A stretch of DNA of 64,000 nt from CAZYLZ01 sp964648335 (lineage in GTDB: Bacteria > Patescibacteriota > Minisyncoccia > Phycocordibacterales > UBA2100): the NCBI GenBank assembly GCA_964648335.1, contig CAZYLZ010000007.1:1-64000 (forward strand), written 5' to 3'. Below, in pieces: positions 1 through 8,205 of the stretch. The notes under the pieces are model-generated. The model saw only the letters and a program-made list of their open reading frames with translations. It was not told where the DNA came from and did not search any database. Positions within the stretch are counted from its first letter, which is position 1, and each line of letters starts with the position of its first letter. The position numbers and the translations under genes were made by a program.

Positions 1-2
1 TG

Positions 3-293
3 CGCGGGCTCGGGGTAGGCGAGCTTGCTATCGAGATATCCTACGTCGCCCAGGCACTCTTTTATGCGCTCGTGGGTACCACTATCGGTATCCTCATCTT
101 GTATCTGGTGTTGCAGCCGTACTTTGTGTCGCATCCTATCAACTTTCCTTTCAGTGATGGTGTCTTGGTAGCCACCGCGCTCGGGACCGCTGTACGCGCA
201 GCGCTATTGATCTTGGCGAGTGTAATCGCCGGGTACATCCCTGTGCGCATCGTGCTCTCGGGCAATACGCTCGACGCCATCTTGGGTCGCTAA
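3..293 (+). CDS. ABC transporter permease, C-terminal end (MacB/FtsX-like), 5' truncated by window edge
   Basis: The reading frame is open from base 3 and already runs at the window start, so only the last ~96 residues are seen. They contain two hydrophobic stretches and a short basic C-terminal tail ending LDAILGR, typical of the last two membrane helices of FtsX-like permeases. The gene stops 4 bases before an ABC ATPase of the LolD/MacB type, which is followed by a HlyD-type adaptor. I therefore infer the permease of a MacAB-like tripartite exporter of peptides, lipids or drugs. Family is inferred from context plus hydrophobicity; the diagnostic extracytoplasmic domain lies outside the window. 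Confidence 0.75.
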   Translation, partial: RGLGVGELAIEISYVAQALFYALVGTTIGILILYLVLQPYFVSHPINFPFSDGVLVATALGTAVRAALLILASVIAGYIPVRIVLSGNTLDAILGR

Positions 294-297
294 TTCT

Positions 298-972
298 ATG
301 ATCGAAGCAAAAAAACTTACCAAGACATTCTTCGCCGGCGACGCTGAGATCCGCGCATTAAACAGCGTGTCGGTTGCGGTGCAAGACGGCGAGTTCGTCG
401 CTATCACCGGCCGCTCGGGCTCGGGCAAGAGCACGCTCTTATACCAGATGAGTGCCTTGGATGTGCCGACATCGGGCGCGGTGGTCATGGACGGCGTCGA
501 CATCACTTCCTTGTCCGAGCGCGAACGTACCGACTTTCGCCTCAACGTTCTTGGCTACGTATTCCAAGACTACGCGCTGTTGCCAGAGCTAACGGCAATC
601 GAAAACGTCATGGTGCCGCTTCTCATGCAGGGTATGACGATGGCGGCAGCACGGCGCAAATCCATCACGGCGCTCGAGCAGGTGGACCTCATGGATCGCG
701 TCGAGAACCGTCCGAGCCAGCTGTCGGGCGGACAACAACAGCGCGTCTCGATAGCCCGCGCTATAGCGCACGATCCGCGCATACTTTTTGCCGATGAGCC
801 GACCGCAAACCTCGATTCCGAGACATCGCGCCGTGTCCTCGACATCTTCTTGTCTCTCCATAAACGCGGCCAGACCATACTCATGGTCACGCACGAGCCC
901 GAGTACGCAGCGCTCGCCGAGCGGCAGATCGAGCTCTCGGATGGGGACATAGTCTCGGATACGCGCAACTAA
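298..972 (+). CDS. ABC transporter ATP-binding protein, MacB/LolD type
   Basis: This 224-residue nucleotide-binding subunit hydrolyses ATP to drive the adjacent permease. Walker A reads GRSGSGKST near residue 40, the signature is LSGGQQQRVSIARA, and Walker B is ILFADEPTANLD followed by a switch histidine (MVTHE). The LSGGQQQR form with ANLDS is characteristic of the LolD/MacB/FtsE group rather than importers. It starts 4 bases after the permease and lacks its own Shine-Dalgarno site, so it is probably translationally coupled. The adaptor gene follows after 17 bases. Substrate cannot be read from sequence. Confidence 0.95.
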   Translation: MIEAKKLTKTFFAGDAEIRALNSVSVAVQDGEFVAITGRSGSGKSTLLYQMSALDVPTSGAVVMDGVDITSLSERERTDFRLNVLGYVFQDYALLPELTAIENVMVPLLMQGMTMAAARRKSITALEQVDLMDRVENRPSQLSGGQQQRVSIARAIAHDPRILFADEPTANLDSETSRRVLDIFLSLHKRGQTILMVTHEPEYAALAERQIELSDGDIVSDTRN

Positions 973-989
973 ATGCGATACTTAGAACA

Positions 990-2534
990 ATGAACCGCGT
1001 CCACCAGCTTGCCGGCCATCTGTATCTCCCGTTCGTCGCGGGCATCCTCGTCATTGCGGGAATCACGTTTTGGTTCGCAGCGGGCTCGACCCCTAAGGAT
1101 TCGACGGTTGTCGCGACCGTGTCGGACGTAGTACAAAAAGTATCCATAACCGGAAAGACACGTTCGGCGCAGGCGGTGACGTTAGGCTTTCCGACCACCG
1201 GAAAGATTAATCATGTCTACGCACTTGCCGGCGAGACGGTCCGTGCCGGGTCTCCGCTCGTTTCAATAGACGCCGACGAACTTAGGGCAAGTCTCGCACA
1301 AGCACGCGCATCGGCCGAGGCGGCGAGCGTTGGCTTAAGCGAACTCAAACGTGGCGCGCGCCAAGAAGACCTGCAGGTCTCGACCGCCAAGGTGCAAAGC
1401 AGTGCGGCCGCACTTGCCGACGCCGAAGAGGCCGTCACCGTCGAGATGTCTCGCGCATACGCCGTAAGTGCCGACGCGCTCTTTACCACGATCGATCAGC
1501 TCTTTTCTAATGCGCGCACCAATCCGCGGCTTGCATTTGCGGTAAGCGATTCGTCTTTGACGAGTACCGTCGAGGATACACGACGCGCGCTCGGGCCCGA
1601 GTTCGCTGCATGGAATTCGAGCATCAAGGCGGCCGCAAGCCCCGACAAAGAGCTCGAGCAGACCACCGCAGAGCATCTAGTGCGCATGCAAAGCTACCTC
1701 GATTCGATAACGCTTTCTCTCAATGCGGTCGTGACCGGCTCGGGCACGACACAATCGCAGGTCACTGCCTGGCAAGCATCGGTAACCGCCGCTAAGGCCA
1801 GTATCAATGCCGAGATTGCGGCGTTTCAGGCAGCACGCGATGCACGCAACCGCGCACGCGAGGCGCTTGCGGTCGCCACATCAGAAGCAGGAAAGACCTC
1901 GGCCGGAAACTCGGTCGAGTCGATCATGGCGCAAGAAGCGCGCGTAAAGCAGTACCAAGCGCAGGTGACCCAGATCGAAGCGGCGCTTTCAGAGACGACA
2001 CTCATGTCTCCGGTCGACGGTGTCGTATCGCGCCAAGACGCAAAGATAGGGCAGATCGTCACACCCGCTGCGTCGGTCGTGTCGATGATCGGCGACTCGC
2101 CATTAGAGCTCGAGGCCTTTGTGCCCGAACTATCCATCGGCAAGATAGCGCTGGGGAACGCGGTCGTCGCAACCTTCGATGCATATCCGGACATCACCGC
2201 AGAAGGAAGCATCACGTACATAGATCCGGCCGAGACCGTGATCGACGGCATATCGAACTACAAGATAAAGGTCGCGCTCAAAGCTGCCGAGCCGCGGCTG
2301 CGCAGTGGGCTCACCGCCAACATAACTGTCATAAGTAATGCAAAGAAAAATGTCGTGACCATCCCTAGTTATGCGATATCGATAACCAAAACAGGGAAGA
2401 GCGCACAGGTGTTGCGCGACGGCAAAGCTGTTGAAGTGCCTATCATCACCGGGCTCGTGGGCCAAGACGGAACGACCGAAGTGGTAAGCGGCATCGGTGC
2501 AGGCGATGCTGTCGTGGTTCCGTTCATTCAGTAG
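990..2534 (+). CDS. HlyD/MacA-family efflux adaptor (membrane fusion protein)
   Basis: A 514-residue protein with one N-terminal membrane anchor (about residues 12-32), a lipoyl/barrel-sandwich half-motif, a long alanine-rich coiled-coil hairpin (about residues 95-330), the second barrel half (TLMSPVDGVVSRQD) and beta-barrel domains to the C-terminus. This is the order of MacA/HlyD adaptors. With the two genes before it, it completes a MacAB-like exporter. No TolC-like outer-membrane factor is nearby, which fits a single-membrane cell where the adaptor would act in the wall zone. A GATACT box ends 7 bases before the ATG, so the gene may also have its own short-leader promoter. Confidence 0.93.
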   Translation: MNRVHQLAGHLYLPFVAGILVIAGITFWFAAGSTPKDSTVVATVSDVVQKVSITGKTRSAQAVTLGFPTTGKINHVYALAGETVRAGSPLVSIDADELRASLAQARASAEAASVGLSELKRGARQEDLQVSTAKVQSSAAALADAEEAVTVEMSRAYAVSADALFTTIDQLFSNARTNPRLAFAVSDSSLTSTVEDTRRALGPEFAAWNSSIKAAASPDKELEQTTAEHLVRMQSYLDSITLSLNAVVTGSGTTQSQVTAWQASVTAAKASINAEIAAFQAARDARNRAREALAVATSEAGKTSAGNSVESIMAQEARVKQYQAQVTQIEAALSETTLMSPVDGVVSRQDAKIGQIVTPAASVVSMIGDSPLELEAFVPELSIGKIALGNAVVATFDAYPDITAEGSITYIDPAETVIDGISNYKIKVALKAAEPRLRSGLTANITVISNAKKNVVTIPSYAISITKTGKSAQVLRDGKAVEVPIITGLVGQDGTTEVVSGIGAGDAVVVPFIQ

Positions 2535-2551
2535 TGTGTCTATACAAAGAA

Positions 2552-2584
2552 ACCCTCAGCGACATCGGATGATGTGCTGAGGGT
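2552..2584. terminator. Bidirectional hairpin between convergent genes
   Basis: ACCCTCAGC and GCTGAGGGT form a perfect outer stem, extended inward by ACATC/GATGT. On the minus strand the stem is followed by TTTCTTT, so it terminates the small gene at 2607-2795; it also lies just after the adaptor gene on the plus strand. Confidence 0.8.
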
Positions 2585-2606
2585 GTTTGATGAAAGAACA
2601 CAGGTG

Positions 2607-2795
2607 TCATTCGGCCGTCTGCGGCCGCGATCGTTTGATTATTTTTCTCTTGGGTCGCTCGGACGACGCTCGTACATGCGAGCCGTGTGCGGGCGTCGCC
2701 TCGTCGTCGAAGTCGTCGTGGTGCCGGTATGAGCGGACGGGGCCGCGCGGCACGGTCGGCGTGGCATGTTTGTACCTATCGTCGACTCCAGACAT
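2607..2795 (-). CDS. Small hypothetical protein, 62 residues, basic
   Basis: I do not recognise this protein. It is accepted as real because its ATG is preceded at ideal spacing by AAGGAGG, a consensus promoter (TTGACC, 17 bases, TACAGT) lies just upstream, and a hairpin terminator follows the stop. The product is hydrophilic, rich in His, Arg and Asp in the middle, with a lysine/arginine-rich C-terminal tail, and has no membrane segment. It could bind nucleic acid, but that is only a guess from charge. It is one of many single-gene minus-strand units in this window. Confidence 0.65.
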   Translation of the reverse strand: MSGVDDRYKHATPTVPRGPVRSYRHHDDFDDEATPAHGSHVRASSERPKRKIIKRSRPQTAE

Positions 2796-2828
2796 GTAGT
2801 CCTCCTTTGTTGATTCCTGCCAGGCAAT

Positions 2829-2857
2829 ACTGTACTAATTTTTACATGCATGGTCAA
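2829..2857 (-). promoter_or_regulatory. Promoter of the 62-residue protein gene
   Basis: Reading on the minus strand: TTGACC (-35), 17-base spacer, TACAGT (-10). The predicted start point leaves a leader of roughly 25 bases carrying the AGGAGG ribosome site. Confidence 0.75.
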
Positions 2858-2878
2858 ACGGTCATGAAGCACAAGTAA

Positions 2879-2903
2879 AGGCCGCCTCATCTCGAGGCGG
2901 CCT
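2879..2903 (-). terminator. Intrinsic terminator of the 170-residue gene
   Basis: AGGCCGCCTC and GAGGCGGCCT form a ten-pair stem; on the minus strand TTTACTT follows. Confidence 0.85.
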
Positions 2904-2910
2904 GAATGAA

Positions 2911-3423
2911 CTATGTCGTAAATGCGTGGGCCAAGAGCCACTCCCGTTGCTCAGGATCGAGACACTCGAGGTCGTCGAGCGACAGCTCGGGAACTTTGGG
3001 CTCGGTGACCGGCATCGCCTTGATGGCCTGTGGGCGCACCGTTCGGTAGCGCCGGCACTGCCACTGTTTGCCGATGTTGGTACGATGCCGCACGGGACTT
3101 CTCCAATGGACGACTTCTTTCTTGCGCGGCACCGGGTCGTTGAAGGTGCCATGCGCCGGGAAGATGGTGTCCGGATCGCGCTGCATCTCGGCGATCTCTT
3201 CGTCCGAGTATTCGCGGTCGCTCCGGTAGTCATCGCCGAAGCGCTCGATCAAGAGCGCTATATCGGGCTCTCGCTTTGGCTGCTTGGGGCGCGGCAATCG
3301 TTCGAGTGCGTACGATGCTGCCGACTCGTAGTCTCGAAAGACACGATCTTCGACGGTGATTCCTTGAACCCAGTCTTCTCCAGATGCGTAGGTCTCGACT
3401 TGTTGCTGCGAGCTTTCCTGCAT
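2911..3423 (-). CDS. Hypothetical soluble protein, 170 residues
   Basis: No family recognised. The product is hydrophilic and strongly charged, with an acidic stretch around residues 65-85, a basic middle (about 100-130) and an acidic C-terminal segment rich in leucine. There is no signal peptide or membrane segment. GGAGG stands 7 bases before the ATG, an almost perfect promoter (TTGACA/TATAAT) lies about 40 bases upstream, and a strong terminator follows, so it is an independently and probably strongly expressed single gene. Confidence 0.75.
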   Translation of the reverse strand: MQESSQQQVETYASGEDWVQGITVEDRVFRDYESAASYALERLPRPKQPKREPDIALLIERFGDDYRSDREYSDEEIAEMQRDPDTIFPAHGTFNDPVPRKKEVVHWRSPVRHRTNIGKQWQCRRYRTVRPQAIKAMPVTEPKVPELSLDDLECLDPEQREWLLAHAFTT

Positions 3424-3461
3424 CTAACGTCCTCCGTGTTGCTTCTTTTTTACCAGCGGCG

Positions 3462-3489
3462 ATTATACTATGCATTACGTAAGTGTCAA
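3462..3489 (-). promoter_or_regulatory. Near-consensus promoter of the 170-residue gene
   Basis: On the minus strand: TTGACA, 16-base spacer, TATAAT. This matches both sigma-70 hexamers exactly and is the best promoter in the first 20 kb. Confidence 0.85.
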
Positions 3490-3550
3490 ACACGTTGCGG
3501 GCGCATCGGCGCACATGCAGGCGGTGCTGTGCCTTGGTATGCTATGCATC

Positions 3551-3997
3551 ATGATACAAAACCTGTACTCGCAACACACAGCGCCGGGGCTCCATGCCGT
3601 CCCGCATTACCATGGGGATCACGTTCGGCAGATCTTTCTCGCCTGTGCGCTCGTACTCATCCTCGCTATCCCGCTCATCGGCGCTGTCGTCCCGTACGGT
3701 CCTCTGGTACAGGTGGTGGTCGCCCTCGTCTACGTGGCGCTCGCCGGGATCACGAACCCACATAGCACCGTCATCTTGTGGTGTGACGTAGCGGCTGCTG
3801 CCTTCGGCATCGTCGTGCTCGAGTTCACGGCACTCTCGGCCTATGAGACCGATTCCACGACGCTCTTTGTGGTACGCGAGGTCATGGTGGTGGCGCTCTT
3901 CTTTGCGTTCTATTTCGGTATCAAGACTTTGCGTGCACGCGTTTTGGGACGCCTCGGCAAGCCCGACACCCGGGTCGACCTCGAAGAACAGTCGTAA
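3551..3997 (+). CDS. Small multi-pass membrane protein, unknown
   Basis: I chose the ATG at 3551 because a TATGCT box (3538-3543) ends 7 bases before it and the longer frame upstream would cross that promoter. The 148-residue product has a hydrophilic His-rich N-terminus and four hydrophobic segments (about residues 28-50, 54-72, 78-98, 112-132), then a charged tail. I recognise no family. It is transcribed convergently with the cupin gene and shares the hairpin that follows. Confidence 0.7.
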   Translation: MIQNLYSQHTAPGLHAVPHYHGDHVRQIFLACALVLILAIPLIGAVVPYGPLVQVVVALVYVALAGITNPHSTVILWCDVAAAAFGIVVLEFTALSAYETDSTTLFVVREVMVVALFFAFYFGIKTLRARVLGRLGKPDTRVDLEEQS

Positions 3998-4003
3998 GAA
4001 AAA

Positions 4004-4030
4004 CCCCCGTACCACATGTGGGTACGGGGG
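4004..4030. terminator. Hairpin terminator between convergent genes
   Basis: CCCCCGTACC / GGTACGGGGG. The T-rich tail is on the minus-strand side (for the cupin gene). Nearly the same stem recurs at 6709-6735. Confidence 0.85.
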
Positions 4031-4034
4031 AGGC

Positions 4035-4586
4035 TTAGCGCCAGTGCTGGACCAGGTAGCCAGTCTTTCCAAAGAGCGGATCATTCTCGGGCTTCGGCAC
4101 GCCCTGCAGGTTCATGAGAGCCGTCTCGCGCATTGCGGTAGCTACGCGCTGTCCGATGATCATGTCGTACCCAGTTCCATTGGGGTACATCCCGACGATT
4201 GCAAAGTCGGCAGATGCACCGAGGTTCTGGTGACCGACTCCGGCCGGGATGACAACAAAGTCTCCTTCGCGGATCATGATCTCGGTTCCCAAGATGCTTC
4301 CGCCAAACTTGATCTTTCCAGATCCAGAGACGACGGCGAGCGCCTCGTGCGCTGTCGAGTGATAGTGGACGCGACTGTAGATGGTCGACATCCACTTTAC
4401 CTTCCAGCCGTTCTCGTGCACCATCTCTTGCAGTTCGTCGACAGGCCTTATGAGAGGATCGGAAAACGAGGGGAGCACTTGTCGGTACACGAGTACGGGC
4501 AAGCGCGAGTTGGGTATGATGCCATCGTCCTTAAAGACGAACTTTTCGACGACGGTAGGCTTGCGTACGTTGAGTGCGGTAGGCAT
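4035..4586 (-). CDS. Cupin-domain protein, YjlB-like
   Basis: This 183-residue protein matches the plan of Bacillus YjlB-type cupins. The first cupin motif is visible as VHYHSTAHEALAV, supplying His and Glu metal ligands, and the second as GDFVVIPAGVGHQNLG, followed by VGMYP and YDMI, then a conserved C-terminal DPLFGKTGYL tail. The substrate of this family is not established. The start at 4586 (MPTALNV) is preferred over upstream codons because GGAG lies 6 bases before it and homology starts there. It stands alone with its own terminator. Confidence 0.85.
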   Translation of the reverse strand: MPTALNVRKPTVVEKFVFKDDGIIPNSRLPVLVYRQVLPSFSDPLIRPVDELQEMVHENGWKVKWMSTIYSRVHYHSTAHEALAVVSGSGKIKFGGSILGTEIMIREGDFVVIPAGVGHQNLGASADFAIVGMYPNGTGYDMIIGQRVATAMRETALMNLQGVPKPENDPLFGKTGYLVQHWR

Positions 4587-4691
4587 GACTGACTCCGAAT
4601 GACTGACGTCTCCGTCCGTTATACCGCAGAATCCGCCGAGCACAACCATCGATACGTGCACAATACACGAGGCCTGCGGTATACTCTCTGC

Positions 4692-5375
4692 ATGCAAAAA
4701 ATAATCGCCACTCTCATAGTCTTACTCGTTGCTGTATCTGCGTTCTATTACTGGTCGCATCCGCAGGCACCACAAGCGGCGATCACGAACGACTTTTACA
4801 GCACCACGACGCCTGCGGTCGCCGACGTAGCTCCAGTTTCACCTGCCGCAGTGCCTGCAGCCGCACCGGCCGCACCAGTAGCAGCGCCCCAGGCCGTCTC
4901 GCACGCGACTATCAAGACAAATCTGGGCGACATCACGCTCGAGCTCTTTGCAAAAGACGCGCCCAACACCGTGGCCAACTTTGCAAAACTCGCAACGAGC
5001 GGCTTTTATGCCCAGACCAAGTTCCATCGCGTCATTGCCGGCTTTATGATCCAGGGTGGCGATCCATTCTCGAAAGACGACACCAGGCCCGAGCTCTGGG
5101 GTCGTGGCGGTCCGGGCTACAAGTTCGATGACGAGCTGTACCCTAACAACCACAACGTTGTCGGCACCATATCGATGGCGAACTCGGGGCCCAACACTAA
5201 CGGCAGCCAGTTCTTTATCAATGTCAACAACAACACCAACCTCGACGGCAAGCATACCGTCTTTGGCAAGGTCACGGCGGGTATGGATGTCGTAAAGAAG
5301 ATCGAGTCCGTGCAGACAGCTGGCGAAAATCGACCGGTAACGCCCATGGCGATCGAGAGCATCTCGGTCTACTAA
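4692..5375 (+). CDS. Cyclophilin-type peptidyl-prolyl isomerase, membrane-anchored
   Basis: A 227-residue extracytoplasmic foldase: N-terminal hydrophobic anchor (residues 4-20), a Pro/Ala/Val-rich linker to about residue 75, then a complete cyclophilin domain with FHRVIAGFMIQGGDP (catalytic Arg), NGSQFFINV and HTVFGKV. It would catalyse proline isomerisation of exported proteins. A TATACT box ends exactly 6 bases before the ATG and there is no Shine-Dalgarno site, so the mRNA is probably leaderless; this decides the start at 4692 rather than upstream. The second such enzyme (FKBP type) is at 48.4 kb. Confidence 0.93.
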   Translation: MQKIIATLIVLLVAVSAFYYWSHPQAPQAAITNDFYSTTTPAVADVAPVSPAAVPAAAPAAPVAAPQAVSHATIKTNLGDITLELFAKDAPNTVANFAKLATSGFYAQTKFHRVIAGFMIQGGDPFSKDDTRPELWGRGGPGYKFDDELYPNNHNVVGTISMANSGPNTNGSQFFINVNNNTNLDGKHTVFGKVTAGMDVVKKIESVQTAGENRPVTPMAIESISVY

Positions 5376-5382
5376 AAGAAAA

Positions 5383-5408
5383 CCGCCGCCATACAGGTAT
5401 GGCGGCGG
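5383..5408 (-). terminator. Hairpin terminator after first J-domain gene
   Basis: CCGCCGCCATAC / GTATGGCGGCGG with an A-run on its left, i.e. a T-run on the minus strand. An almost identical hairpin ends the neighbouring paralogue at 6079-6104. Confidence 0.85.
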
Positions 5409-5411
5409 GGG

Positions 5412-5951
5412 TTAGATCTTGCGGCTGCGCAGATACATCGCGTATTCGTACGCCTGCTTGATCATGTCGAACTTCGTATTACTTCCGAGTCCGTCGGGAG
5501 CCGTATCGGGGTGATACTGGCGTGCCTTGCATCGGTAGGCCTCCTTGATTGTCTTCTGCGAATCGGCGGCCGTAATGCCGAGGATGGCGTGACAGTGCGT
5601 TTCTGCGTAGTTCTGCGGAGCACGCTTTTTGGGCTCGGGCCGCAGATGCCGTGTTCGCGCATCGACTTCGTCTTCGAACTGTTTGAAGTCGCGCATAACG
5701 GCCTCGGCTTCTTTTGCCTTGGCTGCCTCATCGGGGCTCACGTAACCCGGGCGAAACCGCGGCGACCCGCGCGTACCGCCAAGGTTCGGTGCTGTCCGTC
5801 TGCTATACCTAGGCTGATTTGCCTTAATAAAGCGCCAACACAGCGAGAAGAAGAGCCATGAGCAGAACATCGGCAAGACCACCCAGATATTGTTCTTGAA
5901 CACGCTCATGAGGAGCATGAACACAATCATGTTTACGAGGAAGTATCCCAT
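5412..5951 (-). CDS. Membrane-anchored J-domain protein A
   Basis: A 179-residue co-chaperone-like protein: two adjacent N-terminal membrane helices (about residues 3-40), a basic then acidic linker, and a C-terminal J domain (about 115-175) with the HPD motif in ARQYHPDTAP that stimulates Hsp70 ATPase. The J domain at the C-terminus facing the cytoplasm resembles DjlA-like topology, but there is no Gly/Phe or zinc region. No dnaK is in the window. It is adjacent to a paralogue with the same layout, and their terminators are near copies, so the pair arose by tandem duplication. Confidence 0.88.
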   Translation of the reverse strand: MGYFLVNMIVFMLLMSVFKNNIWVVLPMFCSWLFFSLCWRFIKANQPRYSRRTAPNLGGTRGSPRFRPGYVSPDEAAKAKEAEAVMRDFKQFEDEVDARTRHLRPEPKKRAPQNYAETHCHAILGITAADSQKTIKEAYRCKARQYHPDTAPDGLGSNTKFDMIKQAYEYAMYLRSRKI

Positions 5952-6078
5952 GGGAACCTGCTTTCTGTAGGGCAGGGAACTGCCGCGGTTGATCGGGCTC
6001 GCGCGATTAAACCACGTTTTATACCAAATAGCAATCTATTGGATACAGCGCCAACAGTGCGCAGTGGTGCAAAGAAAA

Positions 6079-6104
6079 CCGCCGCCATACGCATGTGGCG
6101 GCGG
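6079..6104 (-). terminator. Hairpin terminator after second J-domain gene
   Basis: CCGCCGCCATAC paired with GTGGCGGCGG; minus-strand T-rich tail (TTTTCTTT). Confidence 0.85.
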
Positions 6105-6108
6105 GGGA

Positions 6109-6624
6109 CTAGGGCTTTGCTTTATGGCGCATTTCGAGGTATTCGTACGCCCTGATCACCTCGGTAAACTTGGTGGCGTCGCCTTTGCCATCTTTGGCGA
6201 CGTCGGGGTGGTACTGGCGCACATTTCTGCGATACGCCTTTTGGATCTCCTTCCACGACGCATCGCGCCGGACCTCTAGTGTGGCATACGGATCAAACTG
6301 GGGGCGTACCTGATCTGCAGGGCGCCACCCATTTTGCCCGTAATAATTCGCGTCTCTTCGGTGCCGCTGCAGCATTTCGCGGAACATCTCGATTCGCTCG
6401 GCCTCCCGCGCTGCCGCATCTTTGGTCTGCTGCGTCTTTGTGTCGGGCGTCTTATGAGCCATGCCCACCAAGACGACCACGACCAAGAACGCCGAGAATG
6501 AGCTGAACATCATCCAGAGCGCCATAGCCGAGAGAAAGCCGATGCCCAAGAAAGAAACGAGCATCCAGGCGATCAGAGCATTGCAGAGAAGTGCGATTGC
6601 GACAATTTTTTCGAACCAAAACAT
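6109..6624 (-). CDS. Membrane-anchored J-domain protein B
   Basis: 171 residues with two N-terminal membrane helices (about 5-53), a charged helical linker and a C-terminal J domain (about 108-165) with HPD in VRQYHPDVAKDG. It has the same architecture and size as the neighbour at 5412-5951, though the linker and helices have diverged. Both would present a J domain at the inner face of the membrane and recruit DnaK to membrane or translocating clients. A weak AGCAGG precedes the ATG (as in the paralogue). No other partner gene is adjacent. Confidence 0.88.
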   Translation of the reverse strand: MFWFEKIVAIALLCNALIAWMLVSFLGIGFLSAMALWMMFSSFSAFLVVVVLVGMAHKTPDTKTQQTKDAAAREAERIEMFREMLQRHRRDANYYGQNGWRPADQVRPQFDPYATLEVRRDASWKEIQKAYRRNVRQYHPDVAKDGKGDATKFTEVIRAYEYLEMRHKAKP

Positions 6625-6708
6625 TGCGAACCTGCTTTCGGGTTAGGCCAAGGGCCGGGTGGTTCTTGCTGCATCTATTAAAACACAAATATATAAATAA
6701 TAGCAAAA

Positions 6709-6735
6709 CCCCCGTACCGGTGTGCGGTACGGGGG
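6709..6735 (-). terminator. Hairpin terminator of the 67-residue gene
   Basis: CCCCCGTACC / GGTACGGGGG, the same stem as at 4004-4030 with a different loop; T-run on the minus strand. Confidence 0.85.
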
Positions 6736-6739
6736 TTTC

Positions 6740-6943
6740 TTAGCGCTTGGGGACTACGACGTCGCCTGCAGAGTAGCCGTCGGGGTTAAAGACGGTGTCG
6801 AGGCGCGAATGCGCGCACTGCGGGCAAAAGCAGTAGAGGATGCCTTTGCCCTCGGGCGTCTTTTCGACCATGGTTATCACGTAGCGGTGCATGCAGTCGC
6901 GTTGCCGCAGGTAGGTAACGACGGTACCGATCGTTTTGTGCAT
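6740..6943 (-). CDS. Small hypothetical protein with a CxxC pair, 67 residues
   Basis: Not recognised. The start at 6943 is chosen because GGAGGG stands 6 bases before this ATG; longer versions of the frame lack a site. The product has a CFCPQC knot near residue 38, a His/Arg-rich first half and no membrane segment. One CxxC alone is half of a zinc ribbon, so it could bind zinc as a dimer or be a redox-active small protein; neither is shown. Single-gene unit with its own terminator. Confidence 0.65.
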   Translation of the reverse strand: MHKTIGTVVTYLRQRDCMHRYVITMVEKTPEGKGILYCFCPQCAHSRLDTVFNPDGYSAGDVVVPKR

Positions 6944-7001
6944 GGTTCCCTCCGATGTCTGTCGGTATTGTATACCGTTGTAATGCTGCGCGACAATACG
7001 T

Positions 7002-8046
7002 CTACAGCGCGACGATCTTTTCCCACGGAAACTCATCGCGGCCAAAGTGTCCGTACGCTGCCGTTGCCGCAAAGATAGGACGGCGCAACCCGAGCCGCTC
7101 GATTATTGCTTGCGGTCGAAAGTCAAACTTCTTCTCTACATCGGTTATCCGCTCGCCATGCTCGTTAACCGCCTCGACCATCACGGGCTCTGCGCGCCCA
7201 ATGGCATACGCCACCGACACGAGCGCACGCTCTGCGTATCCGTTTGCCACCAAGTTCTTTGCCGCAAAGCGTGCCATGTATGCGGCCGATCTATCTACCT
7301 TGGTCGCATCTTTTCCGCTAAAGGCGCCACCACCATGCGGAAACAGTCCGCCATAGGTATCGACCATGAGTTTGCGACCAGTAAGTCCGGCATCGGCTGC
7401 AAAGCCACCTTCGACAAACCGCCCCGTCGGGTTTACCAAGAGTTCTATCCGGCTAACATCGCCCAACACCGGCTCGAACAGGTGAGTAACGAGCGCACGA
7501 TGTATCTCGTCTTGCGAGGTATCTTCTGCATGCTGGGTACTTACGAGTGCGGTCGCAACGACTCCGTCTTTGATGGTTACCTGCGTCTTGCCGTCGGGGC
7601 GCAACCACTCAAGTGTTTTAGCAGTGCGGAGCTCCTGGAGCTTTTTGGCAAGCGCATGTGCGAGCACCACACCCTGCGGCAGGTACTGCGGCGTCTCGTT
7701 GGTGGCATAGCCGTACATGATGCCCTGATCGCCCGCACCACCCGTATCTACTCCCATCGCAATGTCGCCCGATTGCGCTGCAATATGCTCGAGTATCGTA
7801 AGGGCATCGTCGTAGCCGATGCGTCTATATACACCTTCCGCTATCGCCTTGTAATCGACCGTTGCGTTGGTTTTTACCTCGCCACCTAATACGAGTATGC
7901 CGTGGCTGCCAAAGGATTCGACCGCAACGCGAGTACGGGTCTTGGGTCAAGCAGGCGTCGAGAATTGCGTCCGAGATTTGGTCGCACACTTTGTCGGGGT
8001 GGCCTGCGGTTACCGATTCTGTCGAGTAGGTGCTAAATGTCTGCAT
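7002..8046 (-). pseudogene. metK: S-adenosylmethionine synthetase, interrupted by a 2-base frameshift
   Basis: MetK makes SAM from methionine and ATP. The start (residues 1-34, ESVTAGHPDKVCDQISDAIL) is in one frame, and from the next codons onward the protein continues in another frame through GDIAMGVDTGGAGDQGIMYG, GGFAADAGLTGRK and GGGAFSGKDATKVDRSAAY to the normal C-terminus. The two halves join perfectly if two bases (CG) are restored in the CGCG-rich stretch near 7927-7937, giving the expected DPYSRVAVESFG. Everything else is intact, so this is either a sequencing or assembly error in a CG repeat or a very recent mutation. Repaired length is ~348 residues. A SAM riboswitch precedes it. 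Confidence 0.9.
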
Positions 8047-8100
8047 ATAAAGGGTCCGCGCACGGATAATAAATAAACTCCTTCTCAGGAGCGTGCGCGT

Positions 8101-8205
8101 TTATCTTCCCCCGAGAGGGGTTTGGATGGGGCACCTTCTAGAGACCGTAGTCGCTATGGGTTGCCGGCGGTTCGTAGAGCCAAAACTCTCCCCGCACTCT
8201 TGATA
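8101..8205 (-). promoter_or_regulatory. SAM-I (S-box) riboswitch upstream of metK
   Basis: On the minus strand the leader reads TATCAAGAG at its 5' side, then a GCGG/CCGC helix carrying AGAG-loop-CTCT, then CGGCAACC, a P3 arm, AAGGTGCC, a CCCC/GGGG P4 hairpin with TCTC loop, and AGATAA closing P1. These are the conserved elements of the SAM-I aptamer in the right order and spacing. The gene behind it is metK, the expected target. SAM binding should reduce metK expression. Downstream (8050-8095) alternative pairings exist: CTCCT/AGGAG followed by TTTATTTATT, and CGCGCACG with CGTGCGCG, a plausible expression platform. Confidence 0.92.

Noticed and set aside
7002..8046. Programmed ribosomal frameshift in metK
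   Set aside because: No slippery heptamer or stimulatory structure at the junction, and a 2-base loss in a CGCG stretch explains it better.
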